Assembly (NCBI GenBank): GCA_028871195.1
Contig: JAGWNT010000105.1
Coordinates: 1 to 12,710 of the forward strand
Length of the DNA: 12,710 nucleotides
Direction: 5' to 3'
Source: REEB85 sp018971455
GTDB taxonomy: Bacteria > Pseudomonadota > Alphaproteobacteria > Acetobacterales > Acetobacteraceae
The notes beneath the pieces are model-generated. The model made no database searches. It saw only the letters and a list, made by a program, of their open reading frames with translations, and had not been told where the DNA came from. Positions 5,573 through 12,376 of the stretch are shown piece after piece; within the stretch, counting starts at the first letter, position 1, and each line of letters begins with the position of its first letter. Both the position numbers and the translations under genes were made by a program.

Positions 5573-7423
5573 ATGAGAAGCATGATCGGCCCCCGGCCGG
5601 ACCCGCTGCCAGGGCCGTCGCGCTCGGCGCTGCAGACCATCCGTTCGCTGCTGCCCTATCTGTGGCCGAAGGGCGACCGCGCGGCCCATGTCCGGCTGAT
5701 CGTCGCCGCGCTGTTCCTGGTCGGCGCCAAGGTGGCGGTCGTGTTCGTGCCGCTGTTCTACAGCCGCGCGGTGGACGCGCTGGCGCCGAAATCCGGTGCC
5801 GTGGTGGCGGTGCCGTTCGCGCTGATCCTGGGTTACGGGCTGCTGCGCGTCACCGCCTCGGCCTTCGGCGAGATGCGCGATGCGGTGTTCGCCGCCGTGC
5901 AGCAGCGCACCGTGCGCCGCGTGGCGCTGCGGACCTTCCGCCACATGCATCGGCTGTCGCTGCGCTTCCATCTCGACCGGCAGACCGGCGGGCTGTCGCG
6001 CGCCATCGAGCGCGGCACGGCGGGCATCGAGGGCGTGCTGCGCCTGGCCGTCTTCAACATCCTGCCCACCCTGCTCGAAGTGCTGCTGGTGACGACCATC
6101 CTGTGGCGCATGTTCGACTGGCGCTTTGCCGCGGTGACGCTGGTCGCCGTCGGCCTCTACCTGACCTTCACGCTGCTCTTCACCAATTTCCGCGTGCGCA
6201 TCCGCCGCGCCATGAACGAGAGCGACAGCGACGCGCGCAGCAAGGCGGTGGACAGCCTGCTCAACTACGAGACCGTGAAGTATTTCGGCGCCGAGGCCCA
6301 TGAGGCGACGCGCTTCGACAATGCCTGGGCGCGCTACGAGCGCGCCGCCGTGCGCAACCAGGTCACGCTCAACCTGCTCAATCTCGGCCAGGCGACGATC
6401 ATGGCGCTGGGGCTGGCGCTGATCATGCTGCTCGCCGCCCGCGGCGTGGTGAGCGGGGAGATGAGCGTCGGCCGCTTCGTGCTGGTCAACACCTACCTCA
6501 TGCAGCTCTATCAGCCGCTCAACATGCTCGGTTTCGTCTATCGCGAAATCAAGCAGGGGCTGGTGGACATGGAGCAGATGTTCCGCCTGCTGGCGGTGCG
6601 GGAAGAGATCGCCGACGCGCCACAGGCGGCCCCGCTGGCCGCCGCGGGCGGGGCCGGGGGCGAGGTGGTGTTCGAGGACGTGCATTTCGGCTACCAGCCG
6701 GAGCGGGAAATCCTCAAGGGCGTGTCCTTCCGCGTGCCGGCCGGCGGATCGCTGGCCATCGTCGGGCCGACCGGGGCGGGCAAGTCGACGATCAGCCGCC
6801 TGCTGTTCCGCTTCTACGACACCACCGGCGGGCGCGTGCTGATCGACGGGCAGGATGTGCGCATGGTGGCGCAGGACAGCCTGCGGGCTGCGATCGGCGT
6901 GGTGCCGCAGGACACCGTGCTGTTCAACGACACCATCGCCTACAATGTCGGCTATGGCCGCGCCGGCGCCACGCAGGCGGAGATCGAGGCGGCGGCGAAG
7001 CTCGCGCAGGTGCATGATTTCGTCCAGCGCCTGCCGGCCGGCTACGAGACGCGGGTGGGCGAGCGCGGCCTGAAGCTCTCGGGCGGCGAGAAGCAGCGCG
7101 TGGCGATCGCGCGCACCATCCTGAAGAACCCGCGGATCCTGCTGCTCGACGAGGCGACCAGCGCGCTCGACACGCGCACCGAGCAGGACATCCAGGCCGC
7201 CCTCAGGGCGGTCGCGCGCGGGCGGACGACGATCGCCATCGCCCATCGCCTGTCCACCGTGGTGGAGAGCGACCGGATCATCGTGCTCGACGAGGGGCGG
7301 GTGGCCGAGCAGGGCACGCATGCCGAACTGCTGGCGCTGGGCGGGCTGTATGCGCGGATGTGGGCGCTGCAGGCCGAGCAGCAGGACGACGCCGATGCCG
7401 CGCCGGCGGCGGTCGCGGCCTAA
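5573..7423 (+). CDS. Atm1/HMT1-type ABC exporter (fused membrane and ATPase domains)
   Basis: A 616-residue half-transporter that works as a homodimer in the inner membrane. The six-helix membrane domain covers about residues 38-330. It holds NYETVKYFGAE (231-241) and NLLNLGQATIMALG (267-280), hallmarks of the Atm1 group, which exports glutathione-linked or metal-related compounds and contributes to iron-sulfur or heavy-metal homeostasis. The ATPase domain has Walker A GPTGAGKST (398-406), Q-loop Gln446, signature LSGGE (502-506), Walker B ILLLDE (522-527) and H-loop His558; all are intact. The ATG at 5573 lacks a clear Shine-Dalgarno site and a second ATG lies nine bases on, so the start is uncertain by three codons. 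It is divergent from the Nudix gene across 80 bp. Confidence 0.95.
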   Translation: MRSMIGPRPDPLPGPSRSALQTIRSLLPYLWPKGDRAAHVRLIVAALFLVGAKVAVVFVPLFYSRAVDALAPKSGAVVAVPFALILGYGLLRVTASAFGEMRDAVFAAVQQRTVRRVALRTFRHMHRLSLRFHLDRQTGGLSRAIERGTAGIEGVLRLAVFNILPTLLEVLLVTTILWRMFDWRFAAVTLVAVGLYLTFTLLFTNFRVRIRRAMNESDSDARSKAVDSLLNYETVKYFGAEAHEATRFDNAWARYERAAVRNQVTLNLLNLGQATIMALGLALIMLLAARGVVSGEMSVGRFVLVNTYLMQLYQPLNMLGFVYREIKQGLVDMEQMFRLLAVREEIADAPQAAPLAAAGGAGGEVVFEDVHFGYQPEREILKGVSFRVPAGGSLAIVGPTGAGKSTISRLLFRFYDTTGGRVLIDGQDVRMVAQDSLRAAIGVVPQDTVLFNDTIAYNVGYGRAGATQAEIEAAAKLAQVHDFVQRLPAGYETRVGERGLKLSGGEKQRVAIARTILKNPRILLLDEATSALDTRTEQDIQAALRAVARGRTTIAIAHRLSTVVESDRIIVLDEGRVAEQGTHAELLALGGLYARMWALQAEQQDDADAAPAAVAA

Positions 7424-7426
7424 GGC

Positions 7427-7475
7427 TATGGCCAATCCACGGCCGCTGGGCCATATCGGGGCGACAGGAGCCCCG
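7427..7475 (+). promoter_or_regulatory. Two stacked hairpins, the second displaying a ribosome binding site
   Basis: TATGGCC (7427-7433) pairs with GGCCATA (7449-7455). Immediately after, CGGGGC (7457-7462) pairs with GCCCCG (7470-7475). The seven-base loop of the second hairpin holds most of the AGGAG (7466-7470) that serves the ATG at 7478. They fill most of the 54-bp gap after the ABC exporter. No T tract follows, so termination is unlikely. Possible translational control is inferred from position only. Confidence 0.35.
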
Positions 7476-7477
7476 CC

Positions 7478-7735
7478 ATGACGACCGACACGATGCCGCC
7501 CGATGCCCCTCCGCCCGCGCCGCCCGCCGATCTGAGCCATGCCGGCGCGGTGGTGGACAAAGCCATCGAATACATGGTCGGCCAGGAGATTTCCGCCCTG
7601 GCGATCGCCTCGGCCCTGCTCGGCGGCGCGCTCGGGCTACTGTCCCGCACCCTGTCGGACCAGGCGGTCATCGGCGTGCTCGACAACGCCATCGCCAGCG
7701 TGCGCGCCGGCCAGCTGCGGCAGACGGACCACTGA
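7478..7735 (+). CDS. Hypothetical 85-residue protein
   Basis: I do not recognise a family. The ATG has AGGAG seven bases upstream, which supports real translation. Residues 1-18 are Pro/Ala-rich and probably disordered. About 20-80 look alpha-helical, with a small-residue hydrophobic stretch ISALAIASALLGGALGLL (38-55) that could be a buried amphipathic helix or a weak membrane segment. No cysteines and no signal peptide. Its stop TGA (7733-7735) overlaps the CTG at 7732 that opens the glycosyltransferase frame, so the two are probably one transcript. It follows the ABC exporter by 54 bp and may be co-transcribed with it. Confidence 0.7.
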   Translation: MTTDTMPPDAPPPAPPADLSHAGAVVDKAIEYMVGQEISALAIASALLGGALGLLSRTLSDQAVIGVLDNAIASVRAGQLRQTDH

Positions 7736-8628
7736 GCGGAACCCTCGCGGCCGACGGACTGCGGGTCGCGGTCGGCATCGTCACCAAGGGCCGGGCGGAG
7801 ATCCTGGCCGAGACCCTGCGCGAACTGAGCCGCCAGACCCGCCCGCCGGACCGGCTGATCATATGCGCGACCGAACCGGCCGACCTGCCCGACATCGCCG
7901 CCATCGCGCCGGCCGCCACGGTGCTGATGGCCACGCCGAGCACGACGGGCCAGCGCAACCTGGTGCTCGACACGGCCGCCCTCTGCGACGTGGTGGTGTT
8001 CCTCGACGACGATTTCCTCGCCGAGCCCGGCTATCTCGCCGCCACTGCCCGGGCGATGGCGGCCGATCCGGCCATTCTGGTCAGCACCGGCGTGGTGCTC
8101 GCCGACGGCGCCAAGGGGCCGGGGCTGAGCCTGGCGCAGGGGCGGGCGGTGCTGGCCGCCGCCCGCCCGGCCGTCAGCGCGGCGCCGGTGACGGCGTTCA
8201 ACGGCTATGGTTGCAACATGGCCATCCGGCTCGGCACGGTGCGCAGCCTCGGCCTGCGCTTTGACGAGCGGCTGGTCTTCTATGCCTGGTACGAGGATAT
8301 CGACTTCACCCGCCGCCTCGGCGCGCATGGGCGCATCGTGCGGCTGGCGGAGGCGCGCGGCGTGCATCTGGGCGTGAAGATCGGCCGCGGGCCGGGTCGG
8401 CGGCTCGGCTATTCGCAGGTCATCAACCCGATCTATCTGGCGCGCAAGGGGTGCTATCCGTGGCGCCGGGCACTGACCAGCATCGCCCGCCACCTTGCCA
8501 TCAACGCGATGCGGGCGCCCCGCCCGGAATCCTATATCGACCGGCGCGGCCGGCTGGTGGGCAATCTGCGCGGGGTGTGGGATCTGGCGCGCGGCCATGT
8601 CGCGCCGGAGCGCGCGGCGCTGCTGTAG
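7732..8628 (+). CDS. Family 2 glycosyltransferase (start codon uncertain)
   Basis: About 298 residues with a GT-A fold. VAVGIVTKGR (12-21) forms the nucleotide-binding first strand. LDDDF (91-95) carries the metal/nucleotide-sugar DxD motif. NGYGCNMAIR (157-166) and WYEDIDFTRRL (186-196) match the acceptor and catalytic-base region of GT2 enzymes, with Glu188-Asp189. It probably transfers a sugar from a nucleotide donor to a cell-surface glycan; donor and acceptor are unknown. No ATG, GTG or TTG lies near the N-terminus: the first in-frame ATG is inside the domain (residue 66). The best candidate is CTG at 7732-7734, overlapping the previous stop as CTGA, or CTG at 7759. The frame stays open back to 7360, but that part is a shadow of the ABC gene and the 85-aa gene. 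Confidence 0.85.
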   Translation: MSGTLAADGLRVAVGIVTKGRAEILAETLRELSRQTRPPDRLIICATEPADLPDIAAIAPAATVLMATPSTTGQRNLVLDTAALCDVVVFLDDDFLAEPGYLAATARAMAADPAILVSTGVVLADGAKGPGLSLAQGRAVLAAARPAVSAAPVTAFNGYGCNMAIRLGTVRSLGLRFDERLVFYAWYEDIDFTRRLGAHGRIVRLAEARGVHLGVKIGRGPGRRLGYSQVINPIYLARKGCYPWRRALTSIARHLAINAMRAPRPESYIDRRGRLVGNLRGVWDLARGHVAPERAALL

Positions 8629-8682
8629 GCGGCGGCCCTGCCCGATGGCCTTCCCCAGCGGACTTGCCCCAGCGGGCTTGCC

Positions 8683-8711
8683 TTGACGGCGCGGGGCGGT
8701 TTCGCCATACA
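8683..8711 (+). promoter_or_regulatory. Candidate rpmB promoter
   Basis: TTGACG (8683-8688, five of six to the -35 consensus), 17 bp spacer, then CATACA (8706-8711, weaker -10). It lies 60 bp before the rpmB start, in the only gap between the glycosyltransferase and rpmB. Ribosomal protein genes usually have strong promoters, which favours it, but it is a visual match only. Confidence 0.5.
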
Positions 8712-8771
8712 GCGCCCTCCCGATGCCGCGCGCGGGGTCTGTTGCGCGCCGACCGACCAAGGATTGAGACC

Positions 8772-9074
8772 ATGTCCCGCCGCTGCCAGATCACCGGCAA
8801 GGGCGTGCTGAGCGGTAACAACGTCAGCCACGCCAACAACAAGACCCGCCGCCGCTTCCTGCCGAACCTGCAGGAATCCTCCATGCTGTCCGACATTCTG
8901 GGCGCCAGCGTGACGATGCGGCTGTCCACCCGCGGCATCCGCACGGTGGAGCACAATGGCGGCATCGACGCCTTCCTGCTCGGCACGCCCAACAGCCGGC
9001 TGCCGGAAGAGGCGCTGGTGGTGAAGCGGCGCATCCTCAAGGCGCAGACCAAGCGGGCGGCCAGCCGGGCCTGA
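8772..9074 (+). CDS. rpmB: 50S ribosomal protein L28
   Basis: A 100-residue basic protein of the large ribosomal subunit. The N-terminus, MSRRCQITGKG then NNVSHANNKTRRRFLPNLQ, is the L28 signature. The C-terminal half includes LSTRGIRTVEHNGGIDAFL and ends in a Lys/Arg-rich tail, as in alphaproteobacterial L28. Length is normal. The ATG at 8772 has AAGGA about ten bases upstream. The open frame extends upstream to 8451, but that part overlaps the glycosyltransferase and is not coding. It stands alone: rpmG is not adjacent here. It carries only the single cysteine of the N-terminal CQ motif, not a zinc-binding set. Confidence 0.97.
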   Translation: MSRRCQITGKGVLSGNNVSHANNKTRRRFLPNLQESSMLSDILGASVTMRLSTRGIRTVEHNGGIDAFLLGTPNSRLPEEALVVKRRILKAQTKRAASRA

Positions 9075-9086
9075 TCCGAGTGGCGT

Positions 9087-9121
9087 GACCCGGGCGACCA
9101 GACCGGGTCCGCGCGGCTTTT
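9087..9121 (+). terminator. Possible rpmB terminator
   Basis: GACCCGG (9087-9093) pairs with CCGGGTC (9103-9109) around a nine-base loop, 13 bp after the rpmB stop. A TTTT run comes eight bases later (9118-9121), further than usual, so termination may be weak. Confidence 0.4.
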
Positions 9122-9140
9122 CTCGCGGCTCCCGGCGCTC

Positions 9141-9148
9141 TTAACCAT
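9141..9148 (+). promoter_or_regulatory. CtrA-type half-site TTAACCAT
   Basis: An exact TTAACCAT, the 8-base CtrA half-site known from alphaproteobacteria, 30 bp before the ATG of the kinase-like gene and in otherwise very GC-rich DNA. ChpT, which relays phosphate to CtrA in this class, is encoded in the same window. CtrA control is inferred; an 8-mer can occur by chance. Confidence 0.4.
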
Positions 9149-9178
9149 CGCTTTGCATCGGCTGCCTAGCTTGGCGCG

Positions 9179-10024
9179 ATGCGTCTCGTATCGATCTTCC
9201 CCGGCCTTGTGCTGGCGGCTTTTGGTGTGCTGCTGACGGCCGGCAGCCTGCTCGTCGCGCGGTTGCGCCACGCCCAGCAGGCGGCACTGCGCATGCGGTT
9301 GAGCGCGGAGGAGGCCGAGCAGGCGGCGATGCGCCGGCTGCGGCTGGCGGCGCACGATCTGCGCGGCATCGGCATGAGCCTGCACGGCCATGCGGGCCAC
9401 CTCGCCGCCGCCGGACACCCCGATGCGAGCGGCATCGGCGCCGCCGCGACCGACCTTCTCGATCTTGCGGATGACCTCCAGGACCACGCCATCCACGCCG
9501 ACACCACGCGGGTGCTGCGCGAGGAGACGGTGGCGCTGACCGCCGCGCTGGACGATGCCATCGCCGCCGTCCAGGCGTCGCTGTCACCCGGGCAGCGGCA
9601 CTGGCGCATCGGCGTCGAACTGCACCAGGTGCTGCTGCTGATCGACCCGCGCGCGCTGCGCCACGTGCTGACGCGGGTGCTGGCCGACGCGGTGCGCAGC
9701 ACGCGCGAGCAGGACTGGATCGACATCGCCCTGCAGCGCGACCGCCACGGCCTAGCCGTGGTGATCGCCGACGAGGGCGCCGGCACGGCCATGCCGGAGG
9801 CCAGCTGGCGCGGCATGGCGGGCACGCCGGACAGCCGCGGGCTGGGCCTTCGGCTGGTGCTCGCCAGGGCGCTGATGCAGGCCCATGGCGGCCAGCTGGA
9901 GGTCGAGGCGCTGCGCGGCGTGGGCACCCGGGTCAGCCTGCATTTCCCGGCATCGCGGGTGCGTTCGGTGATAGGCGAGCCGGTCTGGGCGCCCCGCCCG
10001 GTGCATGACCTGCTGGTGCGTTGA
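9179..10024 (+). CDS. Membrane-anchored, sensorless histidine-kinase-like protein
   Basis: A 281-residue protein. One membrane helix (about 5-27) is followed by a coiled coil (about 30-57), then a HisKA-like dimerisation helix with HDLR (His59, the likely phospho-acceptor) and an ATPase domain about 140-257. G1 box: DEGAG (198-202). G2 box: RGLGLRLV (220-227). The N box reads LADAVRST, with Asp170 where Asn is expected, so ATP/magnesium binding may be altered. There is no periplasmic or PAS/HAMP sensor domain, so input must come from a partner or the membrane. No Shine-Dalgarno site precedes the ATG at 9179; a later start cannot be excluded, but it would remove the membrane helix. Substrate regulator unknown; no response regulator lies beside it. 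Confidence 0.82.
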   Translation: MRLVSIFPGLVLAAFGVLLTAGSLLVARLRHAQQAALRMRLSAEEAEQAAMRRLRLAAHDLRGIGMSLHGHAGHLAAAGHPDASGIGAAATDLLDLADDLQDHAIHADTTRVLREETVALTAALDDAIAAVQASLSPGQRHWRIGVELHQVLLLIDPRALRHVLTRVLADAVRSTREQDWIDIALQRDRHGLAVVIADEGAGTAMPEASWRGMAGTPDSRGLGLRLVLARALMQAHGGQLEVEALRGVGTRVSLHFPASRVRSVIGEPVWAPRPVHDLLVR

Positions 10025-10057
10025 CCGGCCCCGGCCGGGGCGATCAACCGCCGGTCA
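10022..10057. other. Nested inverted repeats between convergent genes
   Basis: TGACCGG (10022-10028) and CCGGTCA (10051-10057) are exact inverted arms. Between them lies the 12-bp palindrome CCCCGGCCGGGG (10029-10040). They overlap the kinase-like stop and the 3' end of moaA. They could form a bidirectional terminator, but there is no T tract on either side. Confidence 0.3.
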
Positions 10058-11030
10058 CGCTCATATGGCGGGCCAGGGCGGGGCCGGTCTGGCGGCGATC
10101 GATGATGAAATCATGGCCCTTGGGCTTGCGGGCAATGGCGGCGCGGATTGCCGCGTCGAGCGCGTCGTCATCGGCGCCGGCGCGCAGCAGGCCGCGGAAA
10201 TCGGCGGCGTCTTCCTGGCCCAGGCACATAAAGAGCGTGCCGGTGCAGGTCAGCCGCACGCGATTGCAGCTTTCGCAGAAATTATGGGTCATCGGCGTGA
10301 TGAAGCCGATCCGCCGCCCGGTCTCGGCGAGCGTGTAGTAGCGCGCCGGGCCGCCGGTGCGGTAGTCGCTCTCCTGCAGCGTCCAGCGTTTGCGCAGCCG
10401 CGCGCGAACCACGGAGAGCGGCAGGTACTGGTCGGCCCGCTCGCCGTCGATCTCGCCGAGCGGCATGGTCTCGATCAGGCAGAGATCGAAGCCGTGCTCG
10501 CCGCACCAGGCGATCATGCCGTCGATGCTGTCCTCGTTGACGCCCTTGAGGGCCACGGCGTTGATCTTCACGGCCAGGCCCGCCGCCTTGGCGGCGAAAA
10601 TGCCGTCCAGCGTCTTCTCGATGCGGCCCCAGCGGGTCAGCGCGGTGAAGGTGGCCGGGTCGAGCGTATCGAGGCTGACATTGACGCGGCGCACCCCGGC
10701 GGCCCGCAGCGCGGCGGCGTGGCGGGCAAGCTGGGTGCCGTTCGAGGTCAGTGTCAGTTCCTCGAGCCCATGGCCCAGGCGGGCGCCCAGGCGGGCGAAC
10801 AGCGTGGTCACGTCGCGCCGGACCAGCGGCTCGCCGCCGGTGATGCGGATCTTGGTGGTGCCGAGGCGGATGAAGGCCGCGCAGAGACGCTCCAGCTCCT
10901 CGAGCGACAGGATCTCCGCCTTCGGCAGGAAGGTCATGTCCTCGGCCATGCAATAGGCGCAGCGCAGGTCGCAGCGATCCGTGACGGAGACCCGCAGATA
11001 GGTAATGGCCCGGCCGAACGGGTCGATCAT
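10044..11030 (-). CDS. moaA: GTP 3',8-cyclase MoaA (molybdenum cofactor synthesis)
   Basis: A radical SAM enzyme that, with MoaC, converts GTP to cyclic pyranopterin monophosphate, the first step of molybdopterin synthesis. Using the ATG at 11028-11030 (MIDPFGRAITYLRVSVTDRC; AAGG just upstream) it has 328 residues, normal length. The N-terminal 4Fe-4S cluster motif is C20-x3-C24-x2-C27 (CDLRCAYC) and the SAM-binding GGEP is present. The C-terminal cluster, which binds GTP, is C252-x2-C255-x13-C269. The protein ends in Gly-Gly, the conserved MoaA tail. An ATG ten codons earlier (11060) is in frame but has no ribosome binding site. The gene is convergent with the kinase-like gene and downstream of the DUF3553 gene on the same strand. 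No other moa genes are in view. Confidence 0.96.
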   Translation of the reverse strand: MIDPFGRAITYLRVSVTDRCDLRCAYCMAEDMTFLPKAEILSLEELERLCAAFIRLGTTKIRITGGEPLVRRDVTTLFARLGARLGHGLEELTLTSNGTQLARHAAALRAAGVRRVNVSLDTLDPATFTALTRWGRIEKTLDGIFAAKAAGLAVKINAVALKGVNEDSIDGMIAWCGEHGFDLCLIETMPLGEIDGERADQYLPLSVVRARLRKRWTLQESDYRTGGPARYYTLAETGRRIGFITPMTHNFCESCNRVRLTCTGTLFMCLGQEDAADFRGLLRAGADDDALDAAIRAAIARKPKGHDFIIDRRQTGPALARHMSVTGG

Positions 11031-11123
11031 CGCACCTTGCTTCCCCCGGGTCATACGCATCCGGATAGAACGCCTATGTTGCCCTTCCGCCGCCCAAGCG
11101 CAAGGCGCGGCGGGCCGGCGCGG

Positions 11124-11330
11124 CTACCGCTCCGGCGGCAGCGGCTCCAGCGGGGCGGCCCGCAGGTCCATGAGCACCTTGCCGGCATGCTCGAAATTGA
11201 CCGTCACGCGCGCGCCGACGACGGACTGCACCTGGCCCGCGCCCCAGTCCGGACGGCCGGGGTGGCGCACCCACTGGCCGGGTTCGAGCAGCGCCCTGGC
11301 GGGCCGGCCGGGCTCGGGGGGAAGGGTCAT
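11124..11330 (-). CDS. DUF3553 family small protein
   Basis: A 68-residue protein matching the alphaproteobacterial DUF3553 family. After a Pro-rich N-terminus it reads LEPGQWVRHPGRPDWGAGQV (15-34), then VTVNFEHAGKVLMDL. The pattern G-x-x-V-R-H-P followed by W-G-x-G-Q-V predicts a small beta-barrel resembling the UvrD/CarD-type fold that often contacts RNA polymerase or helicases; the function is unproven. AGGAG lies six bases before the ATG. It sits 93 bp upstream of moaA on the same strand and may share a transcript with it. Confidence 0.85.
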   Translation of the reverse strand: MTLPPEPGRPARALLEPGQWVRHPGRPDWGAGQVQSVVGARVTVNFEHAGKVLMDLRAAPLEPLPPER

Positions 11331-11402
11331 GCGCGCTCCTGCGGGCTGGTCCGCAATGCCGCGCGCCGGGCGCGGCGTTCCTTTATGTGCGGCCGGGCGG
11401 GC

Positions 11403-11431
11403 GCCCGCGCAACTTCTCGACTTGCGCGGGC
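11403..11431. repeat. Perfect 10-bp inverted repeat in a divergent intergenic region
   Basis: GCCCGCGCAA (11403-11412) and TTGCGCGGGC (11422-11431) are exact inverted arms around a nine-base spacer, between the divergent DUF3553 and chpT genes. It could be an operator, or an RNA hairpin in a leader transcript. No T tract follows on either strand. Confidence 0.5.
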
Positions 11432-11442
11432 AATGCGTCGTA

Positions 11443-11456
11443 ATTCAAACGTGAAT
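11443..11456. promoter_or_regulatory. Palindrome ATTCA-N4-TGAAT upstream of chpT
   Basis: Exact 5-bp arms (11443-11447, 11452-11456) around AACG, 66 bp before the chpT ATG, in a short AT-rich island. The layout suggests a dimeric regulator site, but the arms are short. No convincing -35/-10 pair was found nearby. Confidence 0.3.
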
Positions 11457-11521
11457 CCTTCGGCGATGGCGGCGGCCCGCGGAGCCTGGTGCGGGATTCA
11501 TCGAAGCAAGGCGTGATCGAC

Positions 11522-12187
11522 ATGCGAGACAGGCTGGGTGACGATCGACTGCGCCTGGCCGAGCTGATGGCCGCGCGGCTCTGCCATGATCTGAGCGGCC
11601 CGCTGGGCGCGCTGATGAACACCCTCGAAATGGTCACGGAAGACCCCTCCTGCGCCACGGAGGCGTTGCCGCTGGCCAACGACGTGGCGATGGCGCTGGG
11701 CCGGCGGCTGCGGCTGGTGCGCGCCGCCTGGGGCGGGGCGGGGGCCGCCCTCGGCGTGGCCGACCTGCGTGCCCTGAGCGAGGCGGTGGGCGATCGCGGG
11801 AAACTCACGGTCGATCTGTCGGGATTGGCGCCGGCGGGGCGGTTCAGCGCCGATGGCGGGCGGCTCGTTCTCAATCTGCTGATGCTGGCGGGCGAGAGCC
11901 TGCCGGCCGGCGGCGTGGTGCGGCTCAGCGGCGAGCCGGCGCGCGAGGTGGTGGTGCAGATCGAGGGCGCGCGGGCCGCCTGGCCTGTCGGCCTGGCCGG
12001 TCTGCTGGCCGAGCCGGCACGCGCCTGGGCGATGATCGGCGAGGGTGACGGCGTCCGCAGCGTGCGCGGCCTGCAGGCGCCGCTGACCGCCCTCATCGCG
12101 GCCGCGGGCGGCTTCCGCCTGTCCTTGCTGATGGCCGGCTCCGCGGAGCCCGCGCCGCCGCTGCTGATGCAGCCGATCGACGGCTAG
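11522..12187 (+). CDS. chpT: Histidine phosphotransferase ChpT
   Basis: A 221-residue protein of the ChpT family, which in alphaproteobacteria passes phosphate from CckA to CtrA and CpdR. The helical dimerisation domain contains ARLCHDLSGPLGALMNTLEM with the phospho-acceptor His22 followed by Asp23. The second half, about 75-215, is the kinase-like ATPase fold that ChpT uses for docking and not for ATP binding; no DxGxG or GLGL motif is visible. The ATG at 11522 has AAGG about 12 bases upstream. GTG codons at 11489 and 11513 are alternative in-frame starts that would add 11 or 3 residues. It lies 189 bp before cheA on the same strand, so here it may serve motility/chemotaxis signalling. Confidence 0.85.
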   Translation: MRDRLGDDRLRLAELMAARLCHDLSGPLGALMNTLEMVTEDPSCATEALPLANDVAMALGRRLRLVRAAWGGAGAALGVADLRALSEAVGDRGKLTVDLSGLAPAGRFSADGGRLVLNLLMLAGESLPAGGVVRLSGEPAREVVVQIEGARAAWPVGLAGLLAEPARAWAMIGEGDGVRSVRGLQAPLTALIAAAGGFRLSLLMAGSAEPAPPLLMQPIDG

Positions 12188-12256
12188 CGGCCCGATTCTG
12201 GCGCCCCATCCTCGCGATCAGCGCCCCGCGGGCGCCGGGGGAATCGGCCCACGGAA

Positions 12257-12274
12257 CCGCCGCTCCCACGGCGG
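12257..12274 (+). other. Small hairpin in the chpT-cheA gap
   Basis: CCGCCG (12257-12262) pairs exactly with CGGCGG (12269-12274) around CTCCCA. No T tract follows. The rest of the gap (12188-12376) shows no open frame of note. Short GC-rich stems are expected at this base composition, so significance is low. Confidence 0.2.
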
Positions 12275-12376
12275 CGGGCATTCCCGCGCCGCATTTACCG
12301 TTTGTTCGCCCTCGCACCGCACACTCGCCCAGGGGCGCCTCGCCGGGGGGCCATGGTTGGGGGCCGAGGAGTGGCG

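Noticed and set aside
5555..5575. CATGCC-N9-GGCATG inverted repeat over the ABC exporter start
   Set aside because: Short arms at a GC-rich start region, with no supporting promoter geometry.
5489..7540. Long minus-strand open frame (683 codons) antisense to the ABC exporter
   Set aside because: Low-complexity His/Arg/Gln-rich translation without family signatures; it is the shadow of an intact transporter gene.
7360..7731. N-terminal extension of the glycosyltransferase frame
   Set aside because: It overlaps the ABC exporter and the 85-aa gene in another frame, and its translation is Arg-rich and unlike GT2 N-termini.
8655..8682. Two tandem 14-bp near-copies (CCAGCGGACTTGCC and CCAGCGGGCTTGCC) before rpmB
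   Set aside because: Short, only two copies, no regulator known to me; probably local duplication. They abut the candidate -35 box but I would not call them operators.
7426..8760. Minus-strand open frame (444 codons) antisense to the glycosyltransferase
   Set aside because: No domain motifs; the plus strand carries a clear GT2 enzyme.
10005..11516. Plus-strand open frame (503 codons) antisense to moaA and the DUF3553 gene
   Set aside because: moaA has all its cysteine motifs on the minus strand; the plus translation is compositional noise.
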